A DNA stretch of 64,000 bases from Carya illinoinensis (lineage: Eukaryota; Streptophyta; Magnoliopsida; Fagales; Juglandaceae), in contig NC_056761.1 in the NCBI RefSeq assembly GCF_018687715.1, positions 20,142,001-20,206,000 on the forward strand. Reading direction: 5' to 3'. Shown piece by piece: positions 44,345-55,665 of the stretch. A program made the translations under genes and the position numbers. The number at the start of each line of letters is the position of its first letter. The first letter of the stretch is position 1. The notes under the pieces are model-generated. The model did no database searches and was not told the DNA's origin. It saw only the letters and a program-made list of their open reading frames with translations.

Positions 44345-46700
44345 TTTTGAAATGGCCATTTTGCAGTGATCTTTTTACTTTTTACGATGTAAAATTCATT
44401 GTAAAATGTTAAAAAACTCATTCCAATGATAAGTGGCCTAATGGAATTGTTGTTTTTTAAGAGCAAATCACTCGCGTGCCAAAAGGCACCAAAATGCCCA
44501 TTCCCCCCAAAACACCATTTCGCATTTGAGAAATCCCGCCTGCATCACCTACTCTAGTCTTTCGTCGCCTAGCACCGAGTATTTGAAATCGCCGTCTCCC
44601 AGAACCTAGTCTTTAAAATCGTCATCGCAAACTCGCTTCCATCCTCCCCCTCCCTTCGAAGCATTTCTTTCCTCCCCTTCATCAGAGTTCGAAGCCTCAG
44701 CCCAAGCCCTATCCCCATCCCTCAAAATCCATTAAAGCCCATCCCTCGAAATCCATTGAAGCCCCAACATATGAAGCTTCATCAACCACAACTCAGGGTG
44801 TTTGTTTAATCAATGTGTTTATTTTGTTTATTTTCTTGCTTTCATTTTTGTATTCTTTTATTGGGTGCCAAAAGCCCTTATCTTTGTGATATGTATCTAG
44901 TTCATAGAAGCTGCATTTTACAATACCTTGATTTTTGGATTGCTATGTAAGTTTAAGACCTAGCCCCTGTCCATCACCTACCCGTGAAAATTATATGGTG
45001 CTCTCGGATTTATGTTTTTATGCATAAATTGTGTTGGATGTTGCATTTCTTCAAATCTGCTTGATATAGTTTGAGCATAAAAAGGCAAGTTGCTCTATAT
45101 CTTCTTCCAAGGAAAATAATGTTTTTTGTTAATATAAATAAACAAGTTTTATTGATCAAAAGAATAGGCATAGCCCAGTAGAAATATAATATCAACTATC
45201 AATTATAGTTGATAGAAGAATTTTCGACACAAGTAAAACTTGCAAAATAATTGCAATATCGATTATTCAAGTTCAATATTACCTTTGAAAAAAAGGAAAG
45301 TCGTTGGCTGATCTTAAGCAAGCATGAGCTTGTGGGCATATAATCCTAGATATATGTAGAAAAATGCAAGACCAGAACACAATCATTATCCTATATAATA
45401 TTTTCATATAGTGCCTCAAAACCCAATGACCAGACTGGTTATGGCTTATGCTAGAGAAGTTCACACCCATTGTATTCATTTAGCTTAATCATTTGTTTAA
45501 TATTATGTTGAGTTATTTAGCTTCTCAATTTATATTCATTCATATATAGCCATAGCTCAACCCAAAAACCAATATAAATGATGTTGAACATTTCAGTTGC
45601 TAATCCATTTTCCTAGTGACTATGTTTAGCAGAATGGATACTCTTCACTTCTATCATTCACAGTGACTGACATTAACAATACTATGACAAAATTGAGCAG
45701 TAAGGGAAATTACCATGAAAGCGAGGAGTTCTTTGTTTATTTCATTCTTGTTTTCTTTATTAAAGTACTTTCTTCTTCTCTTTTTTCCTATGTTGCCCTA
45801 GCTCTTTGCGTACATGGAGTTATTGTTACTGCTTGTGTTTTCCGAATCAATTCATATTTATAATTTTTGTCTTGTGTATATCATTACATAAACAAATAAT
45901 TGTTTATGTAAACATCTGACTATTAGATTTTTGAAGAAGAACTAAAAAGTGTTTTGGTTCTGTTTTGAGGATGATAGGCATCATTTGAAGATAGCCCTTT
46001 GTTTTAGTGAAAGCTTTTGCTCTAACACCATTTTTTGGTTAGCTGAAAATGATAGGTCCACATAGAATACAGATCAAAATTATATAGAAAGTGTCTCTGC
46101 ATTTCATTTGTCTAGCTCTACCCCTTAGGTTGTTGTGCTGCAAAATTGATGTTGAAAATTGATGGTCATACCGTCATTGATGAAGAACATATCTTACTTT
46201 CAAATGATCTTTGCTGGGTTGGAAAAATAAAACAAAGGTTTAAATAAAGAACTCATCCTGCTTTTTTACCTAGCACATAGATCATCATGATCATCAAGAT
46301 CAGAGAAGAATAGAACATCTAAAACTTTTTAGGCCAAGAAATTGTTGAGCATGCTAGCAAGTAATAAGGATCATGCTCTTGTATTAATCCTAGTTGCTTC
46401 AGAATTGGGGTGAGTTATAAGGATCGTGCTAGCTAGGGGGCATTACAAAACCCAATATCAAATCTTTTATTTGTTAAAATTATGCTAAGCTGTATCTACA
46501 AAGGTTATAACACTGCACTGGTTTGTTAGCATAAGCCTCTAGACACAGGGCATTAATTTTGCATGGTTTAACTGTAGATTATAAGTGTATGAAACATAGT
46601 AACATTTGGGAAATTTTTTTTAAATAAATGTTGTGATAGACATTCTTTAGCATATTTATTGGCTATGGAATAACTATAAGACTATTGTGAGCTAATATTC
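44345..46700. other. Mostly anonymous AT-rich DNA
   Basis: Apart from the CACTA-like end up to about 44830, no gene is recognisable. 45115-45180 on the minus strand (GCCTATTCTTTTGATCAATA then AAACTTG) resembles a LINE 3' terminus but is too short to assign. Confidence 0.4.
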
Positions 46701-46711
46701 AGTACAATTAC

Positions 46712-46819
46712 CTCATCTATGGTGAGCCCATTTAAGTACTTTTCTATGTGCTCCTTGGTTATTGTACTAGTTTGATCACCATATATTTTACCATCCAACT
46801 TGCTTGATGGAGGGAATTC
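46712..46819 (-). pseudogene. Lipoxygenase exon relic ([14 protein letters not shown])
   Basis: The minus strand reads [20 protein letters not shown] then [16 protein letters not shown] and ends at a GT donor (GAG/GTAATTG). This is the classical plant lipoxygenase stretch that follows LAGVNP. Plant 9-lipoxygenases oxygenate linoleic and linolenic acid. The iron-binding His motif exon is not found downstream. The acceptor side reads GCAAG/AATTCC, one base short of keeping frame with the exon at 47025-47110, so the fragment is probably dead. Confidence 0.75.
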
Positions 46820-47024
46820 TTGCAAATAAATTAGAATGGGTATGTTTTGGCATATGAAGCATGACCTACTTGGTTTAGCAGTTGAGAAGATAGGAAAAGA
46901 AATTGAATTTAAACATATATATCATATATAGATTTCAAAACTTCTTCCAAGTTCATTCCTTTTTTTTGTATGTTTCTTGTTCAAAGAGCATCTTAGACAT
47001 AGATTAATGAAAGCTTGTGTTTAC

Positions 47025-47110
47025 CTGGAGACGACGAATGATGATTGGGTTTACTCCAGCCAGGATTTCCCTTGCAAATTTTTCATCAGTCCTCAAAGCA
47101 GAACCATCCC
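47025..47110 (-). pseudogene. Lipoxygenase exon relic (LAGVNP)
   Basis: After an acceptor-like GGAGCAG the minus strand reads DGSALRTDEKFAREILAGVN followed by PIIIRRLQ, then a canonical donor CAG/GTAAAC. TDEEFAREMLAGVNP is a hallmark of plant lipoxygenases. It lies 205 bp upstream (in gene sense) of the next exon, a plausible intron. No other lipoxygenase exons were recognised within several kb, so this is an isolated two-exon fragment. Confidence 0.8.
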
Positions 47111-48311
47111 CTGCTCCACTAGATCATTAAAATAACCAAATTAAAGTGAAATAAAGAATTAGATAAAAAATTGAAATAAACAAATATCCCCCATATTGTT
47201 TGCCCCCTTTCCCTTTTTATGATAATAAGGTAGGATCTTCAATAAATAGCTGCCGGACAAAATCTGCCACGATGAAGAGGTATGGTATCAAGCTGTCGCT
47301 CACAAATGTGTCCTTTTACTTATGCCCATCATCCATGTTTAAGCACCTATGTTTTCAGGATGAAATTTATCCCTCTTTTTTCCTTTGAAGATCCTTTTCC
47401 AGTCACTATTTGCATCTTCCATTTTTTTAATATATAATTTTCCCTTAATTGTTCAGTACACATAGATATTGTCTCGCACTCCAATGAATCATTGACATTA
47501 AAATTAATCAATGGTGGTAGATATGGAGTTCCTATTTTTATTTTTAATTGCTGGTGATTGTTTCTCTGCAACCCTTTGACCTCCAACTTCATTATTAGAC
47601 TATTTTGCTAGTATAAGTTAACCTCGAGCATATCTTCTACTGACTCTGTTGATTTCTAGCCATTAACAAAGAATGAAAATCCACGATTCCAGTCTTTGGG
47701 ACCAACTGGAGATTGTATAGGGTAACTATACAACATGTTTGAGGTGCTTGTGTTTTTAGACTATAATGGAAAACTTTTCTGCCCAAATTGGGTTTTTAAA
47801 TTATAGTTATAAGCAATATTTTGTGTAAAGCTTCATCTGTTTTTATTTTGTCTCTAGGCAAGTTAAGAATGGATTCAATATGTAGAAGATGTTATTGATA
47901 AGAGAATGGCAAGGCCAATTACAAAAAAGACTACCATAAGGATAATCATTAACATATTTCCAACATTATAACAAACTATATAACTTCATACATATCCATC
48001 TAGATGTATACATATATATACACATATATATAATATTGATCTCTCTCAGATATATATATATATATGTATACATATATATATAAGATATTCGTATATCTTA
48101 TTATTAGCTTTTGCTTCCTTTTTGTTGTCTTAGATCATATTGTTATTAGGATATATGTGGTCAATTCTAAATGGTGGGATGAGGCTCCGTTGTGTTTCCC
48201 TACACTCATGTTTGATTGAAGCAGTGTGATACAGAAAAGGAAAATATATTAGATTTTGACGAATTACATGGATATGGTTGTATGCATGCATTCATTCACA
48301 TTCTTATTTTG
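47111..48311. other. Mostly anonymous DNA, one unknown open stretch
   Basis: On the minus strand 47318-47220 is open for about 33 codons (contains DSLIPYLFIVADFVRQ). I do not recognise it and cannot link it to the lipoxygenase exons. 48048-48082 is a TA microsatellite. Nothing else is recognisable. Confidence 0.35.
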
Positions 48312-49134
48312 ATAAGTAAAAATATTATATATATATCTATAGGAGTAACCAAGTACACTAGATGTATACAAGAAAACACCTAGCCTATACTAAAGTGCCC
48401 CGAATGAGCCAAAATCCCGTGAAAACTACCCAAAATAGACCAAACCTGAATTGGAATGGAACACACCCCCCCAAACCCATCCCCTTGTTTCCCGTACAAC
48501 TAATTCGAATCCCTTTAGTCTTCCCACGACTTGAACTACCATCCATTGCATCGTAGTTAATTGCACATGAAAAAGGCTTTAACTCCCTACTTCTCTTGAA
48601 ACTTGATTTTGGTTTCAAATGTGTGGCTTGTCTCAATTGCAGTGAATAGAGCTTTAATTTGGTCTTCATACGCATCAATTGAAATCCCCACAATTTGCTT
48701 AAACCCGTTAACTTTATTAAGAACCCAATTAGATGGTGAGCTTGCTATATCGTTTAACGAAGGAAGAGAAACCAAGGGAATGACATTATCCCCAAACACA
48801 GTACCCAATTGCACTCCCGACTCTAAACCTTCCTCCACACAAGGCACCAACGACAAACTTTCCTTCCCGCCATATGGTTGCTCGACAACAATATGGTTGT
48901 TGTCCATTGTTTCTGTCACCATTACAGGTTCCTCCCCTACATCAACATTGCTTGTATGTACTCCACTCCCCGATTGCTCAGACCCTACTGATCCTTGAGA
49001 AGACATAGAACAAGTAGGGGAAACACAACCTTCTGTAACCCCATTTGCATCTTCTAGAAGTGGCTTGACTGCTACTTCCAAAGTATTCAAGACCCTGGAT
49101 GGATCCCATTCTTCAACTAAAATTGATTTTTCCG
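48312..49134 (-). mobile_element. LINE (L1-type) fragment: end of ORF1 plus 3' terminus
   Basis: Reading down the minus strand from 49134, ILVEEWDPSRVLNTLE leads into an acidic region, then SNWVLNKVNGFKQIVGISID and YEDQIKALFTAIETSH. After a frame change, RSRELKPFSCAINYD and SSRGKTKGIRISCTGNK follow. These are typical of the end of plant L1 ORF1. It then jumps to an L1 3' terminus (GTGTTTTCTTGTATACATC, then TAGTGTACTTGG and TTTTACTTATCAAAAT), so ORF2 is deleted. The 5' part is cut by the copia LTR at 49135 and should lie beyond 64000. Confidence 0.8.
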
Positions 49135-50376
49135 TGTTGAACCCAAGGTTTCAACCTTCATGTAATTATAGATCTACACATAAATTTTGATGATAACAAA
49201 TAAATTCAAAGAATAAAAGGAGTCTCAAGCTCAAGTTATCTACATAATGAATTTAAGCACATCAAGGAACCAAGCATGAGCAAGAAGGAAACAAACTCAC
49301 ATTCAAATCATAGAGTATTGTTGTAAATCTTTTAAAAATTCAAAATTAGGATTAAGACTCAAAATTAATATTTTATCATAAGGCATTAAAATATATTTTC
49401 TACACATGCATGAATATTTTGAAAATTAAATTTGAAAAATTTGAAAGATGATTGATTGTCATCTTTCACATGTTCATGCTTTATTTGAATATTTTCAAAA
49501 TCGATTGATGCTCTTTTTGACTTACGCAAAAAGTAGATGATTTTGTTTGAAAAATTTTAAAATATTAAAGATGATTGATTGTATTCTTTCACATGTGCAT
49601 GCTTTATTTGAATATTTTCAAAAGTGATTGATGCTCTTTTTGACTTATGAAAAAGGTAGATGATTTTGTTTGAAAAGTAAAGTGTACTCCTTTTGTCATA
49701 TGCAAAAAGTAAAAAAATTAGGTTTGAAATTTTTGAAAAGTGAATAATGTTGTCTTTAACATGTAAACCTTTTTAAATTTGAATATGCCTATAAATAGAT
49801 CATTTGAAAGCTTCACATTTACAACACCAAGAGCATACAACATTCATTCAAAGGTTTCATTCTCTCTTCTCTAAACATTGAGCCTTAAACCTTGTTCATT
49901 TTGAGAGAGATATAGTTTGCTCTGTATTGTTCTTATTTCACTCATTGAGGAGTGTTTTTTTAATAACCTACCCACTATCAGCTCTTGTATTACTAAAAGG
50001 ATGTGTATAACCCTTGTGCGTGTAGAAAGTATTCTACATAGGGAATAGTTGAATCACCACGTATAAGGTGATTGCAAATTTAGAGGGTGTTCTACACAGA
50101 TCCTTTATAGCGGTGTTATTCAAAGGTGTAATAGGTTTCTATCTCCACCTGAAGGAGGTTGAATAGTGAATTTGAGAATCCTCAAGGGGTAGCTTGAGGC
50201 GAGGACGTAGGCAGTGGGACCGAACCTCGTTAACATACTGGGTTTGCTTCTCTCTTACCCTCACTCTTTATATTTATTGCTGTTTCATATTTTATATTGT
50301 GTATTTAATTTATAATTGTTAATTTTTTAAATATAACCCAATTCACCCCCCTCTTGTGTTAGTCATCTGGGCAACA
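49135..50376 (+). repeat. Copia 5' LTR, 1242 bp
   Basis: Bounded by TGTTG...CAACA and followed by the PBS two bases later. It contains AAATTTTGATGATAACAAAT near its start, common in SIRE-type LTRs. It also contains tandem segments near 49430-49640 (TGATTGATTGTCATCTTTCA followed by CATG and GATGCTCTTTTTGACTTA, twice). Confidence 0.88.
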
Positions 50377-50378
50377 AT

Positions 50379-50390
50379 TGGTATCAGAGC
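50379..50390 (+). other. Primer binding site (initiator Met-tRNA)
   Basis: TGGTATCAGAGC two bases after the LTR. Confidence 0.9.
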
Positions 50391-50527
50391 AAAGGCTCTG
50401 TTATAAGATTAACTATCTTTTGAGTTAAGATCTTATAGCTAACATTACAGCTTCATTTGGTGAAGGTCAATCTAGTAGTCGGCCTCCACTCTTTTGTGGA
50501 GACAATTACTCATTCTAGAAAGTTAGA

Positions 50528-51700
50528 ATGAGAATATTCCTTCAGGCTCAAAGTCAAGAAATCTGGGAATACATTATAAATGAACCTTATATTCCAACAT
50601 ATGTGGTTAATGGAGTAAAGGTCAAAAAGGAAGAAGAAGAGTTTGATCGTGAAAACGATAGACTTTATACATTGAATTTAACTAGTATGAATTTATTATA
50701 TAATACTCTCAATGGAAATGAGTTTAATAGAATAATGGCTTGTGCTACGGCAAAGAAAATTTGGGATAACTTGGAAGTTACTTATGAAAGAACTTCGCAA
50801 GTCAAGGAATCAAAAATTTATATTCCTACTCATAAATATGAAATGTTTAAGATGAATGATGATGAATCTATTTCTAGTATGACACTCGTTTTACTAATAT
50901 CATAAACAGCTTGACAGCTCTTGGCAAAATTTATTCCAAAGTGGAGATAGTAAGAAAAATTCTCAACTCTCTACCAAAATGTTGGGAATCAAAAGTGATA
51001 GCGATTCTTGAAGCTAGAGACCTCAAGAAGCTCGAAGTGAATGAACTCATCGGGTCACTTATCACCCATGAGTACACAATGAAAAGAGGAGAAGAAGAAG
51101 AAAAGCCAAAGAAGAGCTTGGCACTTAAAGCTGTTCCTCATGAAAGTGAAAGTGATGAAGATGAGGAAAATGACAACAAAGATGAAGAAGTTGCGATGAT
51201 AACAAGAAGAAAAAAAAGGTTCTTAAAGAAAAATAAAGCTCCTCTGAGGAAATCCTTCAAAAAGTTTTCCAACAAAGATTTGGGTAAAAATGACAATTTA
51301 ATTTGTTATAAATGCAATAAGTCTGGTCATATCAAGCTAGATTGTCCTATGCTAAAGAAATATCGAAACAAGGGTAAGAAAGCTACATGGGATGATGATT
51401 CAAGTAGCTCAGATAGTAAAGTAAGCAATGAAGAATCAGCAAATCTTTGTCTTATGGCTGAAGGTGACATTGAGGTAACAAATCTTGATAATATTGAAGA
51501 TCTTTCATATGAAGAATTGCAAAGTAGTTTAGAAGAAGTATATGAGGAACTTGAAAAATAGGGTATCAAATATATTGCTTTGAAAAAGAAAAATTTTTCT
51601 TTAACAAATGAAATTGATGTTTTAAGAAAAGAAAACATTATTTTGATGAAAATCTTGAGTTGAAGAAGAAGAAAACTGATTTAGAAAATATTGTTGAAAA
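50528..51700 (+). pseudogene. SIRE-like copia gag, frameshifted
   Basis: It reads MRIFLQAQSQEIWEYIINEP, DRLYTLNLTSMNLLYNTLNG, TAKKIWDNLEVTYERTSQVK and KYEMFKMNDDESISSM. It then shifts frame near 50885 to INSLTALGKIYSKVEIVRKI, LNSLPKCWESKVIAILEARD and LKKLEVNELIGSLITHEYTM. A Lys/Glu-rich segment and one zinc knuckle (CYKCNKSGHIKLDC) follow. A TAG at about 51559 precedes the coiled-coil-like gag C-terminus (SLEEVYEELEK, LTNEIDVLRKENII). Gag of this lineage packages the RNA. The gene is broken here and then cut by the Ty3 insertion. Confidence 0.88.
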
Positions 51701-51923
51701 CTTTATGAATGGAAAAAGAAATTTTGAAAAATTTCTTGGTAGTCAAAAATGTGTTTTTCATAAAGCAGACTAGGAATATATGCCAAAACAGAAAAACAAA
51801 CCTTATAAAAACTTTTTTGATAATCCTTCTACATCAAAGTCCAGTATTCAAAATTGTTTTCATAAAAGTAATTTTGTCGAATAAAGATACTATTACAATC
51901 ACTTAAGTTCTTCATATATAACA

Positions 51924-51928
51924 CATGC
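51924..51928. repeat. Presumed left target duplication CATGC
   Basis: The five bases before the Ty3 LTR. The partner copy should lie beyond the window end, after that element's other LTR. Confidence 0.5.
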
Positions 51929-54090
51929 TGTGACACCCCCAACTCCCACGTACGAACATGTGAAAATTGAGGCGTCGGGATGATAACAACACTGGTCACA
52001 CATCCCATCGACGAGTGCCAAGTGTGTGTACATGCAACAAGTGTACAAATAAAATCACGCAACGGATAATAAAAGTCTTATAACTGAGTACCAGAATTTT
52101 TGTTTAAATACAAACTCGTTCAAAGCACACATAATAAAATATTACAAGTATCAAATATTGTTTTAAAACCAAATTACAAGACATAAAAATCTGTAGAGAT
52201 AATTTTTTTAACAAAAAGATTCCAAGTCAATAATCTGGCGAAGCTGCCTCCTCAGGCTCAGCCTCTTCCTCCCCAATCTCTGTATCAAAATCTACAGTAC
52301 CAAAAATGGTACCGCAGGTAAGTAATAATCCAAACGCCACAACATAAAAATATATTAAACTTAACAATATGCATGAATGATGACAAATGCATATGTCTCA
52401 CAAATCCACATTTTTCCATGTACGCCAAAAATCACATTTGGCTCCAAAAACAATTCCTTTCCAACTCACGCCAAAAGTCACATTTGGCCCAAATCCAAAT
52501 CAATTCAATATCCAATTATCCGAATGCACCATAACCTCCGCTAGGGGTCATCCGCATACCCTAGCTCCCATCGTCACACCATGGGTAACAACCATGCGTG
52601 TGACTTTGTAACAAGTGATGCCCAGTTCCGCACCCCGTGCGTACATAACCAAGCATCCTCTAGCCCTCGCCAGCAAAGGGCCACGGAGTTGGTACGAGAG
52701 CGTTACCATCCCTCCCGCTCCCGCTGTTGCCCAGTGACAACCCAGGGGACGTCACTCAATATATTATGCTCCCAGTGACCAGAGGAGCTCCACCGAGATA
52801 ATGCCCCATTTCGGCTTTGGGTCGTGATACACACGTACCGAAAAATCCATTTACTAATGAAAACCCAGTTTTCATAATTCAACACATGTACATGTATGTC
52901 GTTATGCGAAAAATCTAATTTTTCCTTTTTAAAACATGAACATGCATGCTCCATGAAATGCACACCTCAAGATACAATTTAATCAACAAATCACAATATC
53001 AACAACAACCAAACAACTCCGTTCTCAAATCCATCCAACCCCCGACTCCTCGGACTCAGTCCGGAATAACCAACCAGTCACAATATTTATTGTAAAAGTA
53101 ATAATATATTTAAATCTAAAATAAAGTTTGGAAAATACTTATAGCGCTATATAATAATTTTTGACAGGTGATGAGGCTGCAAACGACGAAGAAAAAGTAA
53201 CGTAACAGTGTAAAATACACTGTGGCCGTGGTTTGTAAAATACCCACTTTCGAACGGGGACAAACCAAGAGTTGGGATTGGTAGGGAATGGCCTAGAGGT
53301 GTTTATGAAGCTAATGAAAGTGAGAGTTGCTGGTGGGAGGAGGTGGAAATGGCGGTGGAAGTGAAAAACGGGAAAAACAAGGATGAGCTCGTGAGAGCTG
53401 CTCCAGCAATGGGTCGGAGCTGGAAATGGGTGGTTTAGGACGGCAAGAGGTCGGTGATGATGTGGTAAAGAAATCGTGGCCGGAGGTGGAACGACGGTGG
53501 TGGAATGAGGGAAAAACTGTGTGGCTTGGAGGAGCTTGTGGCGGCTAATGGTAGCTCGGACGGAGGTGAAGCTTTCTGGGTGGGTGGTGTAGGCCACGGT
53601 GGCCGGATGTCGGCAGTCTGGGCGGCAGAAGGCAAACGGCAGTAGTGAGCGCGCGGGAGGAAATAACGGGGAAGAAGAAGAGAAAAGAAGAAAAAAGAAA
53701 AGAAAGAAAAGAAAAAGAAAAGAGAAAAAGAAAAGACGAGGAAAAGAAATGAGGTTCAATCCTTACCTCTGGAGTGCAGAACATGATTCGACGAAAACAA
53801 TTTTAAAAGATATAAAACGACTAAAATAATTTAAACATCACATCAAACTAAAATATAGTAAATAATTAGTAAATTCTAACAACAAAATTTTAAATCCAAA
53901 AATAAATTAAAATAAACTACACAACAATTTAAACTCAAAACAATAATTAATTTTAAGAAAGTTATACAAAATAATTTTCACAGCTAAATAATTTCAATTA
54001 AAATATGATAATTTAAAATAAAAAAACTAATATTTTAATTAAATTAAAATATTCCTTTAGTGAAAATACACATAAAAACGGGATATCATA
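51929..54090 (-). repeat. Tekay-like 3' LTR, 2162 bp
   Basis: On the plus strand it starts TGTGACACCCCC and ends GGATATCATA, where the relative at 58624 has the complement of TGTGATACCC; the terminal TG is therefore TA here. It contains a long purine tract (53655-53750; pyrimidine in element sense) that produces low-complexity Lys/Arg or Phe/Ser open frames of no meaning. Confidence 0.88.
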
Positions 54091-54198
54091 TACTCCCCCT
54101 TTTAAATAAATTTTGTCCTCGAATTGCAAGATCAAAATCTAACTTTCAAACAAACCACAAAATTTCATTGAGACCAAGTTTAAGAAACGTACCGCCAT

Positions 54199-55665
54199 TT
54201 ACTCAAACAAATATGGATACTGCTCTCTCGTGTCTGCTTCTCTCTCCCAAGAGAAATCTTGAGCTAACAGATCTCCCCACGCCACCTTTACCAGAGGTAT
54301 CGTCTTGGATCTCAACTGTTGCTCTTTCCAATCCATAATCTGTGAAGGAACAACCTCATAAGTAAGATTCGGTTGCAGCTGAATACGCTCTAGGGTGACA
54401 AAGCGTAGCTCTTGTTGTCCAAAACTCTTATTCAAGGATGATACAAGGAAGACATCGTGAATTTCCCCAAAATATTCTGGCAAAACAATTCTATAAGTGA
54501 CAGACCTTACCTTCTCCAAAATCTGAAAAGGGCCAACATATCTCGAATCCAGTTTCCTACATTTACCAAAACGCTTAACTCCTTTCATGGGAGAGACTTT
54601 GAGGTAAACCCAATCACCTTCCTCAAAAAATAACTCTCTCCTCCTTATATTTGCATAGCTTTTCTGATGACTCTGAGCTGCCACTAGTTTATCCCTTATA
54701 ATCCGAACTTGACTTTGCATCTCTTGAATTATTTCGGGCCCAATTATTTTATTCTCCCCAACTTTATCCCAACACAATGGCAATCTACACTTCCTCCAAT
54801 AAAGAGCTTCATAAGGAGCCATCTGGATGGACGCATGGAAGCTATTATTATAAGCAAATTCTATGAGCAACAAATGATTCTCCCAACTTCCTTGAAATTC
54901 CATAACACATGCTCACAACATATCTTCAAGGGTTTGAATAGTGCGCTCTGATTGACCGTCCGTTTGAGGGTGATATGCAGTACTAAACTTCAACTTAGTA
55001 CCCAATGCTACCTGCAAACTTTTCCAAAAATGAGATGTGAACCTTGGGTCCCGGTCCGATACAATACTCTTCGGTATTCCGTGCAACCGCACTATTTCTT
55101 TTACATACAAGCGAGTCAACTTTCCCAAGGAATCAGTATTATTAACAGGCAAGAAATGAACACTCTTAGTTAACCGGTCAACAATCACCCAAACAGCGTT
55201 CTTTCCACTAGGAGTCCTTGGTAAGCCCACTTCAGAATCCATCGTAATGTCGTCTCACTTCCACTCAAGAATAGGGAGGGGTTGAAACATACCTGCAGGT
55301 CTTTGATGTTCAGCCTTGACTTGACGGCATGTGTCACATATCTCAATATACAAGGCGATATCCTTCTTCATCCCTTCCCACCAATAATTTTTCTTCAAAT
55401 CTCGATACATCTTCGTACTACCAGGATGAACTGAATAAGGGGCCGCATGAGCTTCTGCCATAATTCGCTCTTTGAATTTTGAATCTTTGGGAATTACTCT
55501 ACGATCTCGGAACCGAAGAATTCCATCCTTGTCCATACTATAATGCAATGGCCCTCTAGATTTTCTAACTCTTTTTCTAATATCAAGTAGTTTCGGATCA
55601 TTCCTTTGAAGAGTCTTCAATTCCTCAAAATCAACAACTTGAATATCAAGAATTGAAGATAACAC
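54199..55665 (-). pseudogene. Tekay-like integrase and chromodomain
   Basis: The frame is shared with the RT upstream. The HHCC domain is at PYSVHPGSTKMYRDLKKNYW and CDTCRQVK. A TGA at 55255-55257 falls where related elements have Trp. The core has [10 protein letters not shown] (the usual MDF is MDS), [13 protein letters not shown] and [14 protein letters not shown] second TGA at 54913-54915 follows LEDML. The C-terminal part reads LDSRYVGPFQILEKVRS, FLVSSLNKSFGQ, then the chromodomain-like LRSKTIPLVKVAWGD and FSWEREADTREQYPYLF, ending at 54199. Catalytic Asp/Asp/Glu are all recognisable. Confidence 0.93.

Larger units (their letters stand above)
43946..44830. mobile_element. CACTA-like transposon end
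   Basis: CACTATTACAAGAAAAATG at 43946 resembles the CACTACAAGAAAAA termini of plant CACTA elements. It is followed by subterminal copies of a motif like GCGGTGATTT / AAATCGCCGCAA, with related motifs before it at 43655-43860 (GCGACGGTAATTAAATGTCG). 44470-44800 is GC-richer and resembles a CACTA 5' leader (CATTTCGCATTTGAGAAATC). No transposase and no opposite terminus were found, so the extent is open. Confidence 0.45.
49135..51928 (+). mobile_element. SIRE/Maximus-like Ty1/copia element, 5' part
   Basis: LTR 49135-50376 starts TGTTGAACCC and ends GGGCAACA; the PBS TGGTATCAGAGC is at 50379-50390; gag follows. The element is interrupted at 51929 by the LTR of a minus-strand Ty3 element, so its pol and 3' LTR should lie beyond 64000. 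TTCCG at 49130-49134 is the expected left target duplication. Confidence 0.85.

Noticed and set aside
48362..48998. Plus-strand frames opposite the LINE fragment
   Set aside because: They are antisense to the recognisable LINE ORF1 end and 3' terminus on the minus strand.
53139..53829. Overlapping long open frames on both strands (Phe/Ser-rich and Lys/Arg/Glu-rich)
   Set aside because: They lie in the purine/pyrimidine tract of a Ty3 LTR; low-complexity composition keeps stops rare. The same artefact recurs at 58718-59057.
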